A DNA stretch of 64,000 nt from Apoda limacodes (GCA_946406115.1 OX291556.1:10322501-10386500); one strand, 5' to 3'; positions 33,692-45,627 are shown, counted from the stretch's first letter. The notes: generated by a model not told the origin, from the sequence alone. A program made the numbers and translations.

Positions 33692-35394
33692 GCGTGGGAA
33701 GTGTCAGTAGTTGACAGTGGTTTAGTTAATTGAGCGCTCGTTGTCAGTGCGCCGAGCTCTGTCCTATAATATTGCTCGGCGGCCTTGCAGCGCTACTTAC
33801 GGTGATATATGACGCTATAAAGTAAACTTATAAAACTTGGGTCAAAGGGTCAATTCGGTCAATTGCTCCAAAAATATTGGACAAAATGAGGCCATTGTGA
33901 TTTTTATACTTATACTTTCTTTCCTTACTTCTTTACAAAATCCTATGTATATTTAACTTAATTATTATGTATTTATTTTTATTACATTATTATACATAAC
34001 AGACAAACCAAAGCGTAGTACCTTTAGCAAGGATTGTTTAGAACAAATGCACATAAAAAAAATATATTTGACTATTCCAAGTACTTCCTAGCGCATTTGA
34101 CGAACGATGGTTTTGATGAGCTTAATATTGGAATCCAGTTCCATGTTTTAGGCGAGAATTCCTGTCAGGCAGCGCAGAACTCGCTACATGGTCAATTGGT
34201 TCATTCAACACTATGGTGCTTGCGCATTCCTTGGCAAAAAAGATGGTGAATTCTGGCCCATTTATAATTTTCTAGCACATTAAGTGTAGTTAGTAATGAA
34301 CCCTCATATACTAGATATTAAAATCTTTCCTCTTGATAATAAAAAAATAATAAAACGACTGCCCGCGACGTCAAAAACTCACAAAAAAAAAAGTAAATAA
34401 ACACACCTGACGCGCATGGAGCATTGAGCTAAGTGTTTTCTTTTCTTTGGAGTCGAAAATTTTGCAGCAAAAATATGAGACAGTTGTTTTTTGGCATTTG
34501 ACGGCGTAATTTTATTTTTATTTTATAATTTGAACTTGCTACCTGGACATACAGGTATCAGTAGGCTGTACTTCCTAAATTCCATATTTTTTTGGCAAAT
34601 GCTTTTCCTGATCCATTCAGTAGATCCAACTTAAATTTAATGAATGTATTCTTTGAGGTATGGTTCAAACTCTGAAAAACGTGAAAACATGATTAATAAA
34701 TTTATGTTCGATTAGTTTACAATCCGTGATAGTGCTTTAAACCCTGAAAAAAGGGAAATTTTAATAACAATGATGTATAATAAACTATTAATTTATTTCA
34801 TGTATTTGAATGAAAATCTCAGTGAGTTAAGATGTAGCTGCACTACTCACGCACGGTTAGTTACATATCGCGTCATCTTTGTTTGAACTCAAGTTTTCTG
34901 TCACGAAGCACTGCCGCTGAACACTGAACATTAGGTGGGCCGTCTGCTTGCTTGTTTTTTATATACAATAAATTCAGCTTAGACTTGCGCCGTTAAACCG
35001 ACGACGTTTTTTGATAAAATTTGCAATGTTTCCTTAGTTGGACGGTACCCAATTAAAAAAAAACAGAATTGGTAATTTTTTACGCCTCGGGAACTCGTCA
35101 AATTTGCGTAGAGACGGGTTTAATTTAACAAGAAGCAAACCATTTTGGTTTGGGAATGGAATGCAGAAATCAGCGAATTTTTTTTTGGATGCGTTTCTTA
35201 AAAAAAAAGTTTTTTTTTTCAATTTTTTTCTTTACCTTTAGTGGTATGTATTAAACACATCCCTCTGTAAGCGGCAAAAAATAATAACCCTAACCTAATT
35301 TTTATATAGTCTTTTTTTTTTCGCCAACTTTTTTATGTTAATTGTATGTAAGGGGTGTTAGTCTATCGATTAATTTTTTTTTTATGCAAAAATA
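33692..35394. other. Non-coding stretch
   Basis: No supported gene. Frames at 34034-34249 and 35034-35241 lack family resemblance. Several A and T runs near 35180-35230 and 35310-35380. Confidence 0.4.
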
Positions 35395-35505
35395 TAAAAT
35401 TCTATTCTTTAGTATAATTAAGGAGTTGATGTAAGAATGTAAGAATCCGACGCTGATGACCTAATTTAGGGCGGGTGGAGCCACTGGCAAAAGCTAGTAT
35501 TCAAT
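35395..35505 (+). repeat. Dispersed repeat family G, fragment
   Basis: AATTAAGGAGTTGATG, then TTTAGGGCGGGTGGAGCCAC and AAAAGCTAGTATT. The same ending occurs at 51900-51970 and 56200-56275. Confidence 0.55.
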
Positions 35506-35751
35506 AAGGCCATGATATATGTTAATATACTTATATGATATGCGATGTTGGTTTTTGATTTTTTTTTCTTAGTATACAGCACCCAATGGCTTGCCTACCT
35601 TTATGCCAAAATTTGAAATTTTTAAGTCACCTACACTGCAAGTCGTCTAGGTCTAGGTTTTTAATGGGTCAGTGAGTGATAATATAATGGCAGCAAAAAT
35701 AGAAGATAATGGACGTTCTCATCAAAATAATCATATGTTCATTTATAAAAT

Positions 35752-36172
35752 AAAATCGGCCAATTGCGAGTCGGACTCGCGCACGAAGGGTTCCCTACAA
35801 TTATCTTTAAAAATTGCAAAAAAATCACGTTTGTTTTATGGGAGCCCCCTTAAATATTTGTTTTATTTTAATTTAATTATTTATTTTTAAAGTGACTATA
35901 TAACTGAATATTCTGTGCATATTTTAAGCGTCTCCTGTTGCCGTTATCAATATCGAGCAAAATCGAACAGAAAAAAATCACGTTTGTTGTATGGGAGCCC
36001 CCTTAAATATTTAGTTTATTTTGTTTTTTATTATTTGTTGTTATAGCGGCAACAGAAATACATCTTTTGTAAAAATTTCAAAAAGATACAGCCTGGTGAC
36101 AGACGGACGGACGGACAGCGGAGCCTTAGTAATAGGGTTCCGCTAATTACCCTTCGGGTACGGAACCCTAAT
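35752..36172 (-). repeat. Dispersed repeat family A, copy 3, reverse
   Basis: From AATCGGCCAATTGCGAGTCG to CCTTCGGGTACGGAACCCTA, the reverse complement of the copies at 6165 and 15807, again with two internal TATGGGAGCCCCCTTAAATA blocks. Confidence 0.75.
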
Positions 36173-36499
36173 AAGGCCCTAGTTAATTGGAGGTTCTTAA
36201 AAAATATACAAAATTGCAAACATGTGGGTCAAATACTTTTGGAGCTACTGAAGATCCCGATTGCTAATTTTGCCAAAAAACTGCTAGATTTAACTAAACT
36301 GCTCTTCCTCGTTCAAAGATCTATCTTTAATATTATTCCAACCGAAGAGGTGCAAGTAAATATTAAAACTGTACTAAAATTCCATCTAGCAGCAATAGTA
36401 GAGTCTGAAAACCCATGACATATCTACTAATATACTGAGATATACCACAGATTATCTACAAGAGTTACGGAACCCTGGTAATAACAAAGCGTTTACGGT

Positions 36500-36938
36500 G
36501 ACAAAACTTCAGAACTTTTATCTCAGACAGTGCACAAGTGCACGACACAGGTGATGAAGTAAGGGTAAACAGGCGTAGCACCCAACCGTAGCGCCCTTCG
36601 TAGCCCACTGCCGAATCGAAACCAAGCGAGAGCGCTAGCGAGATACACGGACGAAAGAGTCGAGTCTCAGTACGAAACCGGCTTTCGTTGCGCATACGCA
36701 TCCAACTCCCATTCACCGATACACGGGAAACGAGCCGCGTTTTTGTTACGAGCACAATGCCGATTTACGCGCGAAATTTAAACACCAATCAACTATTTCA
36801 AATTGTGTAAACTGTGTATTCGTGAATTTTAAAAGAAAAACTGATCTCATAAAAATGCTCCGGTAGTTAATGTAATGTAAACACATTTTGAGATGTATGC
36901 TTTGTTGATGTGATCGTGCGCAGGAGTGACCGAGCACA
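36500..36938 (+). promoter_or_regulatory. Candidate promoter and 5' UTR of the sevenless-like gene
   Basis: 36530-36740 is markedly GC-richer than its surroundings and not shared with any repeat in the window. It leads into the first coding exon. TCAGTAC near 36667 resembles an insect initiator, but no TATA box or downstream element was convincingly placed. An in-frame TGA (36927-36929) stands four codons before the ATG. The transcription start is therefore inferred only loosely. Confidence 0.3.
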
Positions 36939-37097
36939 ATGAGCGCCGGTGCGTCGCTGAATTGGCATAAATGGCTGGTTCTGCTGTTCCTCGGATTGGC
37001 TTTGTCCGTTCATCCAATTGGCAGCGATTACGCTACCATCACAGAGAAATTTGGAGCGGAAGCAGTGGCCAGTTGCAATGAGAAATGTCCATTCCAG
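36939..37097 (+). CDS. First coding exon, candidate sevenless/ROS1-like receptor
   Basis: Fifty-three codons from ATG (A at -3, in-frame stop 12 bases upstream) to a CAG/GT donor at 37097/37098, ending in phase 0. The N-terminus MSAGASLNWHKWLVLLFLG with the following LALSV is a classic signal peptide. The mature start (SDYATITEKFGAEAVA) leads to CNEKCPFQ, a Cys-x3-Cys pair. Sevenless/ROS1 receptors begin their extracellular region with such a Cys-x3-Cys pair followed by further paired cysteines. The next exon (41348-41407) joins in phase 0 and supplies them. The receptor tyrosine kinase is membrane-bound; in Drosophila it specifies the R7 photoreceptor. Only the start would lie in this window. 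The exon structure is well supported; the family call is inference, and another secreted Cys-rich protein is possible. Confidence 0.55.
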
Positions 37098-39093
37098 GTT
37101 CGATTTGCAAAATGTTGTATATTTGCATGTATCCTTAATAAAAAAGATTGTAAACTTATAGATTAGGTATGACTTTTTTGTCCTTTATTAAATAAATAGC
37201 TTATATTGTGTCTTTCGCATATATTTATAAATAGACCTTCATACCTGTAAAGCATATTATTACCTATCTATTATCATGCAACTACAAATGCTGTCGACTT
37301 GAAAGCTATATTTGTATAGATCTTGTTTTCCTGCATCTATTAAAAGGTAAAAAAAAATAATATTAAATTTTATTTCAATTTTTAAAATTGATTCTGAATA
37401 AGATGTGAAATTTACTACAAATTGGTTGCTTTACTTACTACAAAAGAGGTATATCATGAACAGGCCTGTTCATTCCAAAAGTGTATTTTTAGATAATTTT
37501 ATAGGACAAATGTTGGTCCGATTTGTTACTGTCACGGGTCCCTAGCTCATAAAGTTACAGTTGGCAAAATCTAGTTGAATAATTAATTCAATTAAATATT
37601 TTTTCAATTAAGTTTTTTTTTTTCTTAACCATGAATGTGGGATGTCTAGAAAAGTAAGTATATATTTACTCCACGTTTTTATTTAGGAGTTTTCAGTTTG
37701 AAAAGAATTTGGTATTACTTATATTATGTACCACGGACGTACTATTTTAAAAGGACAAAAAATGAAAAGCTGTGACGTTTACACGAAAATAAAATACCAT
37801 GTATATATTAAAACTAAGATATAGGGTGGATAGGCGTAAATAGGCCATTTTGGTGCAAATTTTGGGCCAAAACTATAGCATCTGAAGGATTGAAATAAAT
37901 ATATGTTAAAAACTTGCTTGTTTGTTAGTGCATTACCTTACTGAATGATTTCTATTTATTGTATTTAATGCAAAAAATCTGGAAATGACCATTGTTTCAA
38001 TTTTTAAATTTTGCATTTGGTTGTTATGAAAGGCGAGGAAATAATTAAAATTAGTTGTAAGCTAGTGCACTGACTATAAGTTGTGGCAAAAATTTATAAC
38101 ATGTAACTACAAAACGGTAAATAAACGTATTTAGCTTTTTTATATAAATTTATCGAAATTTGAATTTTGTGGGATAAAAACTATCTTATGTCCTTCCTCG
38201 AGACTCAAACTATCCCCATACCAAATTTTATCTAAATCGGTTCAGCGGTTTAACCTTGAAGAGGTAACAGACGTAGACAGAGAGACAGCAGTTACAGTTA
38301 CATTTGTAATAGTAGTATGGATTGCATCTAATCCGCACCCGACGCCCTGCGGGTTGGTGGCGGATTATACTGCGTTGGCACAAACACTTGCAAGTTCAAC
38401 GCACAAGTAATTGTGAACAATTAGCGAGCCCGCGCCGCCTGCCTCATCAACGAACGCGACTTAAAATAGAAATTTCATTTTACTTAGAACTTGTAAAGCT
38501 GTTGTGCCAAAATTATGGTATTCAGTTCTAACTTTACTTCTACAATTGGAATAAAAAAAATACACATCTTGAAATGTAAACCTAAAAGTTATTTAAGCAA
38601 TAAGTGTTTTTTTTTAATTAAGTTAAAGTAAAAATCATACTATATTATTAAGCTTACATAAAACGAAATTATACCTTCCACATTATATGGTCACCTACAA
38701 CTACAATAAGAAAGTTATGATTTCAAGTCTTAGTGTTTTCATTCTCAAGCTAAGTTCGTTCAATCGTTCAATCGTTCGTACAACGTTTTTTGAGTACAAA
38801 CATATACTTCCGAAATTGTTTTTAATATCAAGCAATCAAGCCCTCATAAGCACATTTTGATAGGTTCTTTTAAATAAGAAAAAAACTGCTCCTAGGTTGG
38901 TCAGTGTGTCTATAAGAGGTGAAATCAAAGAACGTTGTATTTTATCTAAATAGTTATATTTTTTGTTTATTTTTATTGGTATCTATCCCTTAGATAATTT
39001 TGGGCTATACTTTACTTTCCTGTTAATATCGGTAAATCAAGGTCTATATTGTGTTCAAAGGGTTATTAGAGCTTTGCCTGTGAATCACAAAAA

Positions 39094-39247
39094 TCTCAGA
39101 ATCGAAAGCCATATCACCACCGGCGCAATGAGTGCATCCGAGGTGTCAGGTTTCAGCGTGGAAGCCTCAGAGCTGCCACCGAAACCACCAGACCCATCCA
39201 ATTCCGGTCCCACGCTGCTCCTAGCGAAAATCAACCACAAAAAATAG
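39094..39247 (+). other. Exon-like coding stretch inside intron 1
   Basis: The frame reads MSASEVSGFSVEASELPPKP, then PDPSNSGPTLLLAKINHKK and a stop at 39245. Third codon positions are GC-rich compared with the AT-rich flanks, as is usual in lepidopteran exons. The proline-rich lead followed by GPTLLLAKI looks like the start of a fibronectin type III domain. The left edge could be an acceptor at CTCAG (39099), but in that case the open frame would be phase-shifted, and there is no GT donor at the right edge. It may be a stranded exon copy, a decayed exon or chance. Confidence 0.3.
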
Positions 39248-39673
39248 CTATAATATCCTGTTTATTACCTATCCATATCCAACTTTGACATTAATTCGAA
39301 GGTTGGTTTGTTTTTCTTCCTCTCTTTACAACGGAGCATTCAATTGAGTTTTTTGAGGGATAGTTCAAGAGACGGAGAAGGTCCAGTCTTATACTTTTTA
39401 GCTCAGAAAATTCTAAGTTGCCGCAAGAATAACTATAACCTGTTACCACGTGGACAAACTATAGTTTGCTATAAAGAAAACTAATTACTATATGTACTTA
39501 TACTAATCAAGGAGTTGCCGTGGGGATCCCATGTTGAAAACAGATTTTGTGGTAGAAGCGTCAGGCGCAAGCTGCTTACTTTATATTTTTAGAATGTTTA
39601 CAGTTGGTCAGGTCTTGAATTTGTTTTTATGACAAATGCTTAATTATTTTGGTCTGAGATGATCTGTATACTT

Positions 39674-39702
39674 AGAAAGAAAGAAAGAAGAAAGAAAGAA
39701 AA
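39674..39702. repeat. (GAAA)n microsatellite
   Basis: About six AAGA/GAAA units with one break: AGAAAGAAAGAAAG, AAGAAAGAAAGAAA. Confidence 0.9.
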
Positions 39703-40044
39703 TACTTTTATTACTTAGCTACATCAACAAACAAATTCTTGAATACCTCATGGTATGCACAAGTTTAAAATTATACAAAAGCACAAAATAAGAAATGACA
39801 AAAGTTAAGTAATGTTTGGATAGGCATTGTAAACTTGGTGCCCGCGAATTTTTTTTTTTATGTTTGAAAAACAATTGTAAGTAGATGAATTTGAAGAATC
39901 CAATCTTAAGTATGATGGATAAAATAAATGCAATTTTCATATTATATGAATCTTAATTTTAAGTATGATTGCAACTTGCAAACCCTTCTATTGATATAAT
40001 GTACTGGATGTAGGGTACATTGCCCATTATTCGTTTTCTTCAAG

Positions 40045-40185
40045 AGGGAAGTGATAAGATTTTTAAAAGATCGGCTACGTGCGAGTAATGCTCCTGGTGT
40101 TCTATGTTCCATACTCTATGGGAACTGATTAACATCGGGCAGGCCGTAAACTTGTTTGCCACCTTGATGGTGTAGAAAATATTAA
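40045..40185 (+). mobile_element. CR1/Jockey LINE 3' tail
   Basis: GGGAAGTGATAAGATTTTTA (the TTTTTGxxxx run after the stop in sister copies), GTGCGAGTAATGCTCCTGG, GGCAGGCCGTAAACTTGTTT, then GCCACCTTGATGGTGTAGAA. About 140 bp of 3' UTR only. Confidence 0.75.
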
Positions 40186-40532
40186 TTATTCATAAATTCG
40201 CTTCTAGCCTAAAAGACTGACTTTTTTTGGGGGATGTGACTAAAAAACTTGACATCCTATTTCCCATTTAATTAATCTAAAACCCATTATCTGATCGCCA
40301 GACGGACACAGCATTCAACATTGTCCTTTTTGTGTAAGCGCTGCATTATCTGAATCTGTTACATACAACAAAGATGTGTCCAATGTCGCATCGCAGGTAT
40401 GGCAGACGGGACAGGTAGTCACGCTCGGCTAGACACGCATCCACGCTATGATATGAGCCGATGCGCCGGAACTACATCGGACCTTAGGGTGTAATTCGAG
40501 TTAGTTAAAATCATCTGGCTACAAGGAATAAG

Positions 40533-40905
40533 TCTTAGACGACTTCAAAAAAGGAGGAGGTTCTCAATTTGGATGTTTATATAATTTTTTTTTATGCATT
40601 TTTGGACATAACTCCGTCATATATAAACGGATTTGCAAAATCCTTTTTTATTTAAAAGGGTATACTTCCGAGGTGGTCCCATATTAATGTAGTGCATTTA
40701 AAACTTAGTTTTGGTCCAAAAAGATAATTGGTGTTAATTTGGAACTGGTGAAACGCCTTTTATGTTGATGATTGTACATATAACATTTTGTTACTAGTAT
40801 AGATGTTTTAGTGTACGACTTCAAAGTTCAAACTGTAATTCAAATCATATTTTTGGAATAAGTAATTATATTTACCTTTTCAGTGCATCTTTTTTAAGTT
40901 GATTG
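40533..40905 (+). repeat. Dispersed repeat family C
   Basis: ACGACTTCAAAAAAGGAGGA at the left; GGTGGTCCCATATTAATGTA; GTGAAACGCCTTTTATGTTG; then AGTGCATCTTTTTTAAG. Inverted partner of 6850-7268. Confidence 0.65.
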
Positions 40906-41347
40906 TTTTATAACAATGATACTTTGTCTTCATATTATATATTCGTGGTTAAAAACTTTTCAGTAAGGGAACAGTGACATTTATGGACGTGTGACACGGT
41001 AAGAAAGTATAGGTCGATTTCTGCTTGTTCTAAGGTTTTCTGGCTTTTAACTGTGATTTTTAAGCAAAGATGAATCAAACAGAAAAAAATATAATAATAA
41101 TAAATGATATTTGACAGTGACAGATAAAACAACTTAAAAAAAAGAAAAATCAAGCTATGAGCGGTGGTTATTTGTAGTCAGTTGATTTAAGTTGGATTAT
41201 TTTAGATTCACGTTATGGACCCGTGGTTGTGACGTCATTTGGTCATATTTGATCAAATATGGTCGTTGTTTATCGTACCTGGACCGCACTTATGATAGAG
41301 CAATTGATGAAACTAGATTTTTGATGAAGATTATTATTTATTTTCAG

Positions 41348-41407
41348 AATCGGACTGGTGACGGTCACTTTGAGCTAAGCTGTGGGACAGACTGCAACAT
41401 GCAACAG
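41348..41407 (+). CDS. Second coding exon, candidate sevenless/ROS1-like receptor
   Basis: Twenty codons between TTATTTTCAG and CAG/GTTGGT, phase 0 on both sides, so it joins 36939-37097 without a shift. It encodes an N-glycosylation site (NRT) and FELSCGTDCNMQQ. Joined, the cysteine spacing is C-x3-C, about 14 residues, C-x3-C. In Sevenless the same region shows C-x3-C, a spacer, Cys, a short gap and a Cys-containing cluster before a C-x2-G-C motif. That next cluster should open the third exon, which I cannot place. A 60-bp exon between kilobase introns is short but normal for insects. Confidence 0.5.
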
Positions 41408-41499
41408 GTTGGTTACTATCTGCTCACTAATTGCAACCAAACTAACTGTTCCCGCGGTTCTACTCGCGTAGAATTCGAAAAATAAATCAAATAATTTAT

Positions 41500-41690
41500 T
41501 TCTTCTACCATACTAAGGTGGCAAACAGACATGCGGCCCGTCTGGTTTTAAGCTTGAGATGTCAACACCGAGGATCGCAATCCTCTTAGACATGTAAAGG
41601 GGTGTGTTATGTAAGTCTTAGTTGGGTTAGTTGGACCAAACCTCAGTCAGAGACTTCGAAAAGTGCTCTCGTTTTTTCACACAAGTTAAC
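41500..41690 (-). pseudogene. CR1/Jockey LINE fragment with internal deletion
   Basis: The reverse 3' tail (TACCATACTAAGGTGGCAAA) is followed directly by sequence matching the reverse transcriptase region near 25950-26110 (GATGTCAACACCGAGGATCG). The C-terminal coding region between them is absent. It starts 93 bases after the putative second exon. Confidence 0.65.
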
Positions 41691-44079
41691 GGAGAATTAT
41701 TGCATACTTTTTTTGTATCCAAACAAAATATGTTATTTGCGTAGGTCATAAATATTTAGGTATGCACTAAATATTTATTTATGACTACTATGTTATCGGT
41801 TAGCTATAACAACTATGTTTTCGTATTTTATATATTTGAACATAAAATCAAATACTGTAAAAATATTTCTTAATATCCGCTCGAATATTATTGCAGCGTT
41901 GTGGATATGTTGGTAGTAGAGATATAGGTACCTACCGAATATAAAGTACAAAACATTAAAGCTAGACTCTTAGGTACTACATGAATACGATAAGATAGTT
42001 AATGCAAAACATATTAACGTTATCGTAGTGCAATGTAAGATTTATTAATTTCTCGTAATTATTAATGAGATGCAAGGGGCACGTCACTTTTGTTGCTAAC
42101 TTCTTTCTTCGCTGATTAAATGATAAAGTTGACATGCATTTATAAATAAACATAAATAATGAGCTTCAATTAAGTGCATTTTACTTTAATAAGAATATAG
42201 ATAAAGCCCCGTTAAATTATATTGGTTATGCCCACAGAAATAGTGGGTATGGTACGGTTTAAATGAAGAAGTGTAGAAATAAAATCGCTTTCACTTAAAC
42301 GTATCGCAAGGATCTTCCTTGTTTTAACTTGAATTTGACTTCTACAAAAGAAATCTTAATAGGTAGGTATACGTATACGTAGGTAACAGCAGTTCACACC
42401 AACAGTGCACTATTGTTTTTAGTTAGTTATCTTCTGCAATTCCATACCCTGTTACCTTAATACCTACTCGGCTTTAACCATAATACTCATGATAACCCCA
42501 ACATTTATTGACTTGGCATTAAAGTCGTAACGTAAGTAGGAAATCATCATCACGCCATGATCCCGCTACAGACTCATGAATCCATTTGTTGTATGCATGT
42601 TTTTCTGACCTTTAACGACACTAGATATAAAATCGCTGCTGTTTTTAAAACACCCCCAATGTGATTACTATACTTTATACTTTATTACATTCATTATAAT
42701 ATCGCTGAGCATGAGATGTCGCTCTACTTCATTTATTAATTCCTTGAATCAATATTTTGACGTTGCTGTACTCATCGCGCATCGACATGATTGTATATAC
42801 AAGGCCTATGATACATAGAGAGAGCGGGTGCCTTTTTAGAAAATGAACTTTTTCTTCGTTGTGTTTGTGTTGAATTTTTAGTGTTATATCAAGGCTTTTG
42901 AGTCTTATTTGATACGTCGATATGTATGTAATTGTAGGTATCTCCATTGAGTTTATCCCCTTTGCGAAACGGATAAACGGAGAGTATAGTGTACTCACAT
43001 CATATCACGATCATACTTATTTTTATGAAGAGTAAATTTGGTCTTAAATTAAAAATTACGCTTTTAAAAAAATAACTAAAAAATTTGAAAATAACTACTT
43101 TCACGCCCCCGTACATCACGGAGTAATGATGCGTAGGCACTTTTTAACTATCATACACCAATACAATAACAATTTTCACAATTTTTTCTCAAACTTTTAA
43201 GTTTCCTGTAATGCTGGCTCATGCTATAAATATTGCTGTAAGTATGATAGTTGAAAAGTGCCGAAGTTTTTTTGTATTTTCTACTTTTTAGTTAATTTTT
43301 ATAAGCTTGGTGCTTAATTTTTTTTACTAGTCATCGGATTTTATGAAATTCTTTTTTTATTGAATTAGGTTTCGTTCAACTTATAGGGGACATTGGTTCA
43401 GTGGTTTTTAAGATATGGACTGTTCGAGTGAGTGTATACCAATCACTAGAAAAACACGTCATCGATTTTACGCATAAATTTAACGGCGCAATTCTAAAGT
43501 GCAACTTATTGTATGTAAATTACTCGATATATTCGCCGATTTTATACCACAAAGTTGGTTAGTTGGTTGGTATACACTTGCTTGATGTTATAAGCGGTCA
43601 CCATAGCCTATATACCATCCATGGTCAGTATTCGGGCATACTCTATTACTCAAGAACCCTATTTTTTTTTACTAATAAGGGTGATCCCCGACTAATATAT
43701 GTGTGTACAATTATAAACCTTAAAAATAAACACAATGTAATAAATAAATTACACCGCCTTCAAGTATTATTGCAAATTTTTCCTACTTTGTTTTTGTTTG
43801 AGTATAAAACACTGCATGTAAAATACTTTGGTAGGTACCTGTACCCTCTTAGTCGCCAGAGCGGTTTGGTTATGCGCTAACTAAGAAATAGGTCAGCCAG
43901 CAGATAACTAGTTTGTGAGTAGACAGACATGCGAGATGGAAGTATTGAACGGGACAATTTAGATACGGCTTTTTGTGTACCCCTATTTATTTACGGCCGT
44001 ATTTTTGTAATTGGATTTTTTCTAGTCAAATGCTACGCTTTATCCCAGTTTACCCTTTGATATTTGGAGTGCTAAGACC
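41691..44079. other. AT-rich stretch of putative intron 2
   Basis: No gene recognised. 43543-43612 (TTATACCACAAAGTTGG...GCTTGATGTTATAAGCGGTC, then ACCATAGCC) is probably a degraded reverse LINE tail. Frames at 42729-42998 and 43563-43880 lack family resemblance. Confidence 0.4.
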
Positions 44080-44470
44080 TTTACTCTCTCACAGGGTACG
44101 CGTCTCCAAAGAGTGCCAACAGAACTCTATTAATAACCCTACTCTTGCTGTCCGTTTATCTATTTGTCTGTCAGTGCGTTTCTCTCTCAAGGGTTGTATC
44201 TTGTTGACCGTAGGAAATGGATATATATATATATAGAAATCTATTAGGTATAAAAAAAACCACTAAAAAATATTATAAAATTTTTCAACATTTATTGTAA
44301 CTTATCAATCCTGAAACCGGCAATACTTACAATTTTCACTTACACACAAACTTCTAACATTGTTTATCGTAGTGCTTATTCTGTAGTAAAACAAAATAAA
44401 GTATATAGGTATATAAATTTATAATGAAGGTGGGTAAACTAGTGCGTAAGTCCGACTCGCAATTGGCCTT
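44080..44470 (+). repeat. Dispersed repeat family A, degraded copy
   Basis: AACCCTACTCTTGCTGTCCG, then GGTTGTATCTTGTTGACCGT, a short (AT)n run at 44221-44233, and finally AGTCCGACTCGCAATTGGCC at 44450. These are the order and end of family A with the middle decayed. Confidence 0.45.
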
Positions 44471-45078
44471 TGTGTTATATCATATAAGAAAGCCGGTCAT
44501 TTAAAGAATTCAGTACTAAAAATAATCTCCAAGTGTTAAATAAATTGAAATAAACACTTATAAAACATTTTTACTATTATATTATTTTGTTATTAAAAAT
44601 TTACGCCACACTACGTGCCTTTATATAGGAGTCCCTTTCACAATTCAATACAAACTAGGTAACAGTCTACTGTATACATTACAATAATGAAGCAAAAAGC
44701 AACGTTATCCATCACTGTAGTCACAAAAACTGACATAAAACGGCATGTTCCCGCCAAACTTTGACAGTTTACGACTGGTTAATGTCAAAATTATCAGTTT
44801 GGTTCAATTTACGCCCCTACGCGAAAAAAATTCAAGTGGCGAGACCCGGGGCGCACCGCTCGGGCCCCTCTTGTGATCTAAACCGTCCAAAACGAGGCAA
44901 TTGACTTGTTTCCATTTGCTTTTATTATTTGAATGTTTCGTTTAACGTTCATAGAGTCAATACAAATAGTTTGATTGACGGGTTTGGTTTAAGTTAACCA
45001 CCGCATTTAATTCAATTAGCAGTTAGATAAAAACAGTGTGTAGTCGAATGAAAATACACTGTACTTACGTGGATTTAT
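44471..45078. other. Non-coding stretch
   Basis: Nothing recognised; 44830-44880 is a short GC-rich patch (GCGAGACCCGGGGCGCACCG). Confidence 0.4.
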
Positions 45079-45497
45079 ACAACTTCTAGTGACTTATAAA
45101 GTCCTACTACATTAATCTTACAAACACATAAAATCTTCATAGGATTAAGAAATACAATACATACATAGAAATAATCTTTTTTCGTTTATTACAAAGGTTA
45201 CTGAAGGTTAGAGTCTTAGAAGAAAATAAATCATACATGACATATCTATGCATATTTTTTAAATTAATATGTCCACAGGAATATAATGTATATAAATTAA
45301 TATTTTCACAGCAAAGATGCATAGTCAAAAGATTAACCTCGAGCCTGGACTTGAACCTGCAACTACATATATTCCTTGTAAGTGCTCTACCAATTGAGCT
45401 ATCGACAAGTCTGGACGATGAAAATTCCACCTAAATCTTTGCTCTGGAAATACGCTCGTTACGAACGTCACATACAACTTCTAGTGACTTATAAAGT
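45079..45497 (-). mobile_element. tRNA-headed SINE flanked by 24-bp direct repeats
   Basis: A 24-base sequence (starting ACAACTTCTAGTGACTTAT) is repeated exactly at 45079-45102 and 45474-45497. Between them, in reverse, is a tRNA-like head: AGCTCAATTGGTAGAGC (A box and D arm) and GGTTCAAGTCC (B box), then a tail with ATCTTTTGAC and AATATTAATTTATATAC. The direct repeats may be an unusually long target-site duplication, or part of two neighbouring SINE copies. Confidence 0.6.
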
Positions 45498-45627
45498 TGC
45501 GCCTCGATAGCTCGATTGGTAGAACACTTACACGGAATGTAAGGAGTTGCAGGTTCAAGTCCTGGCTTGAGGTTCATCTTTTGTCTGCATCTTTGCTGTA
45601 AAAATATTAATTTATATTGATTATAAA
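45498..45627 (+). mobile_element. tRNA-headed SINE with near-complete cloverleaf
   Basis: 45501-45573 folds as a tRNA. Acceptor GCCTCGA pairs with CTTGAGG (G-T pairs allowed). The D arm is GCTC...GAAC with one mismatch, and the anticodon stem is CTTAC/GTAAG around loop ACGGAAT. The T arm is GCAGG/CCTGG around TTCAAGT. Position 33 is C instead of the invariant T, so I call it a SINE head, not a working tRNA. It is in inverted orientation to the copy at 45079-45497, with which it shares ATCTTTTG and AATATTAATTTATAT. Confidence 0.65.

Larger units (their letters stand above)
37098..41347 (+). other. Putative intron 1, with repeats
   Basis: Bounded by a GT donor at 37098 and TTATTTTCAG at 41338-41347. 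It contains a family G relative at 38140-38315 (TCTAAATCGGTTCAGCGGTT), a coding-like GC-rich stretch at 39094-39247, a GAAA microsatellite at 39674-39700, a LINE 3' tail at 40045-40185 and dispersed repeat C at 40533-40905. Confidence 0.45.

Noticed and set aside
45300..45575. Functional tRNA genes
   Set aside because: Heads are fused to SINE tails, occur in multiple degenerate copies and carry defects such as C at position 33.
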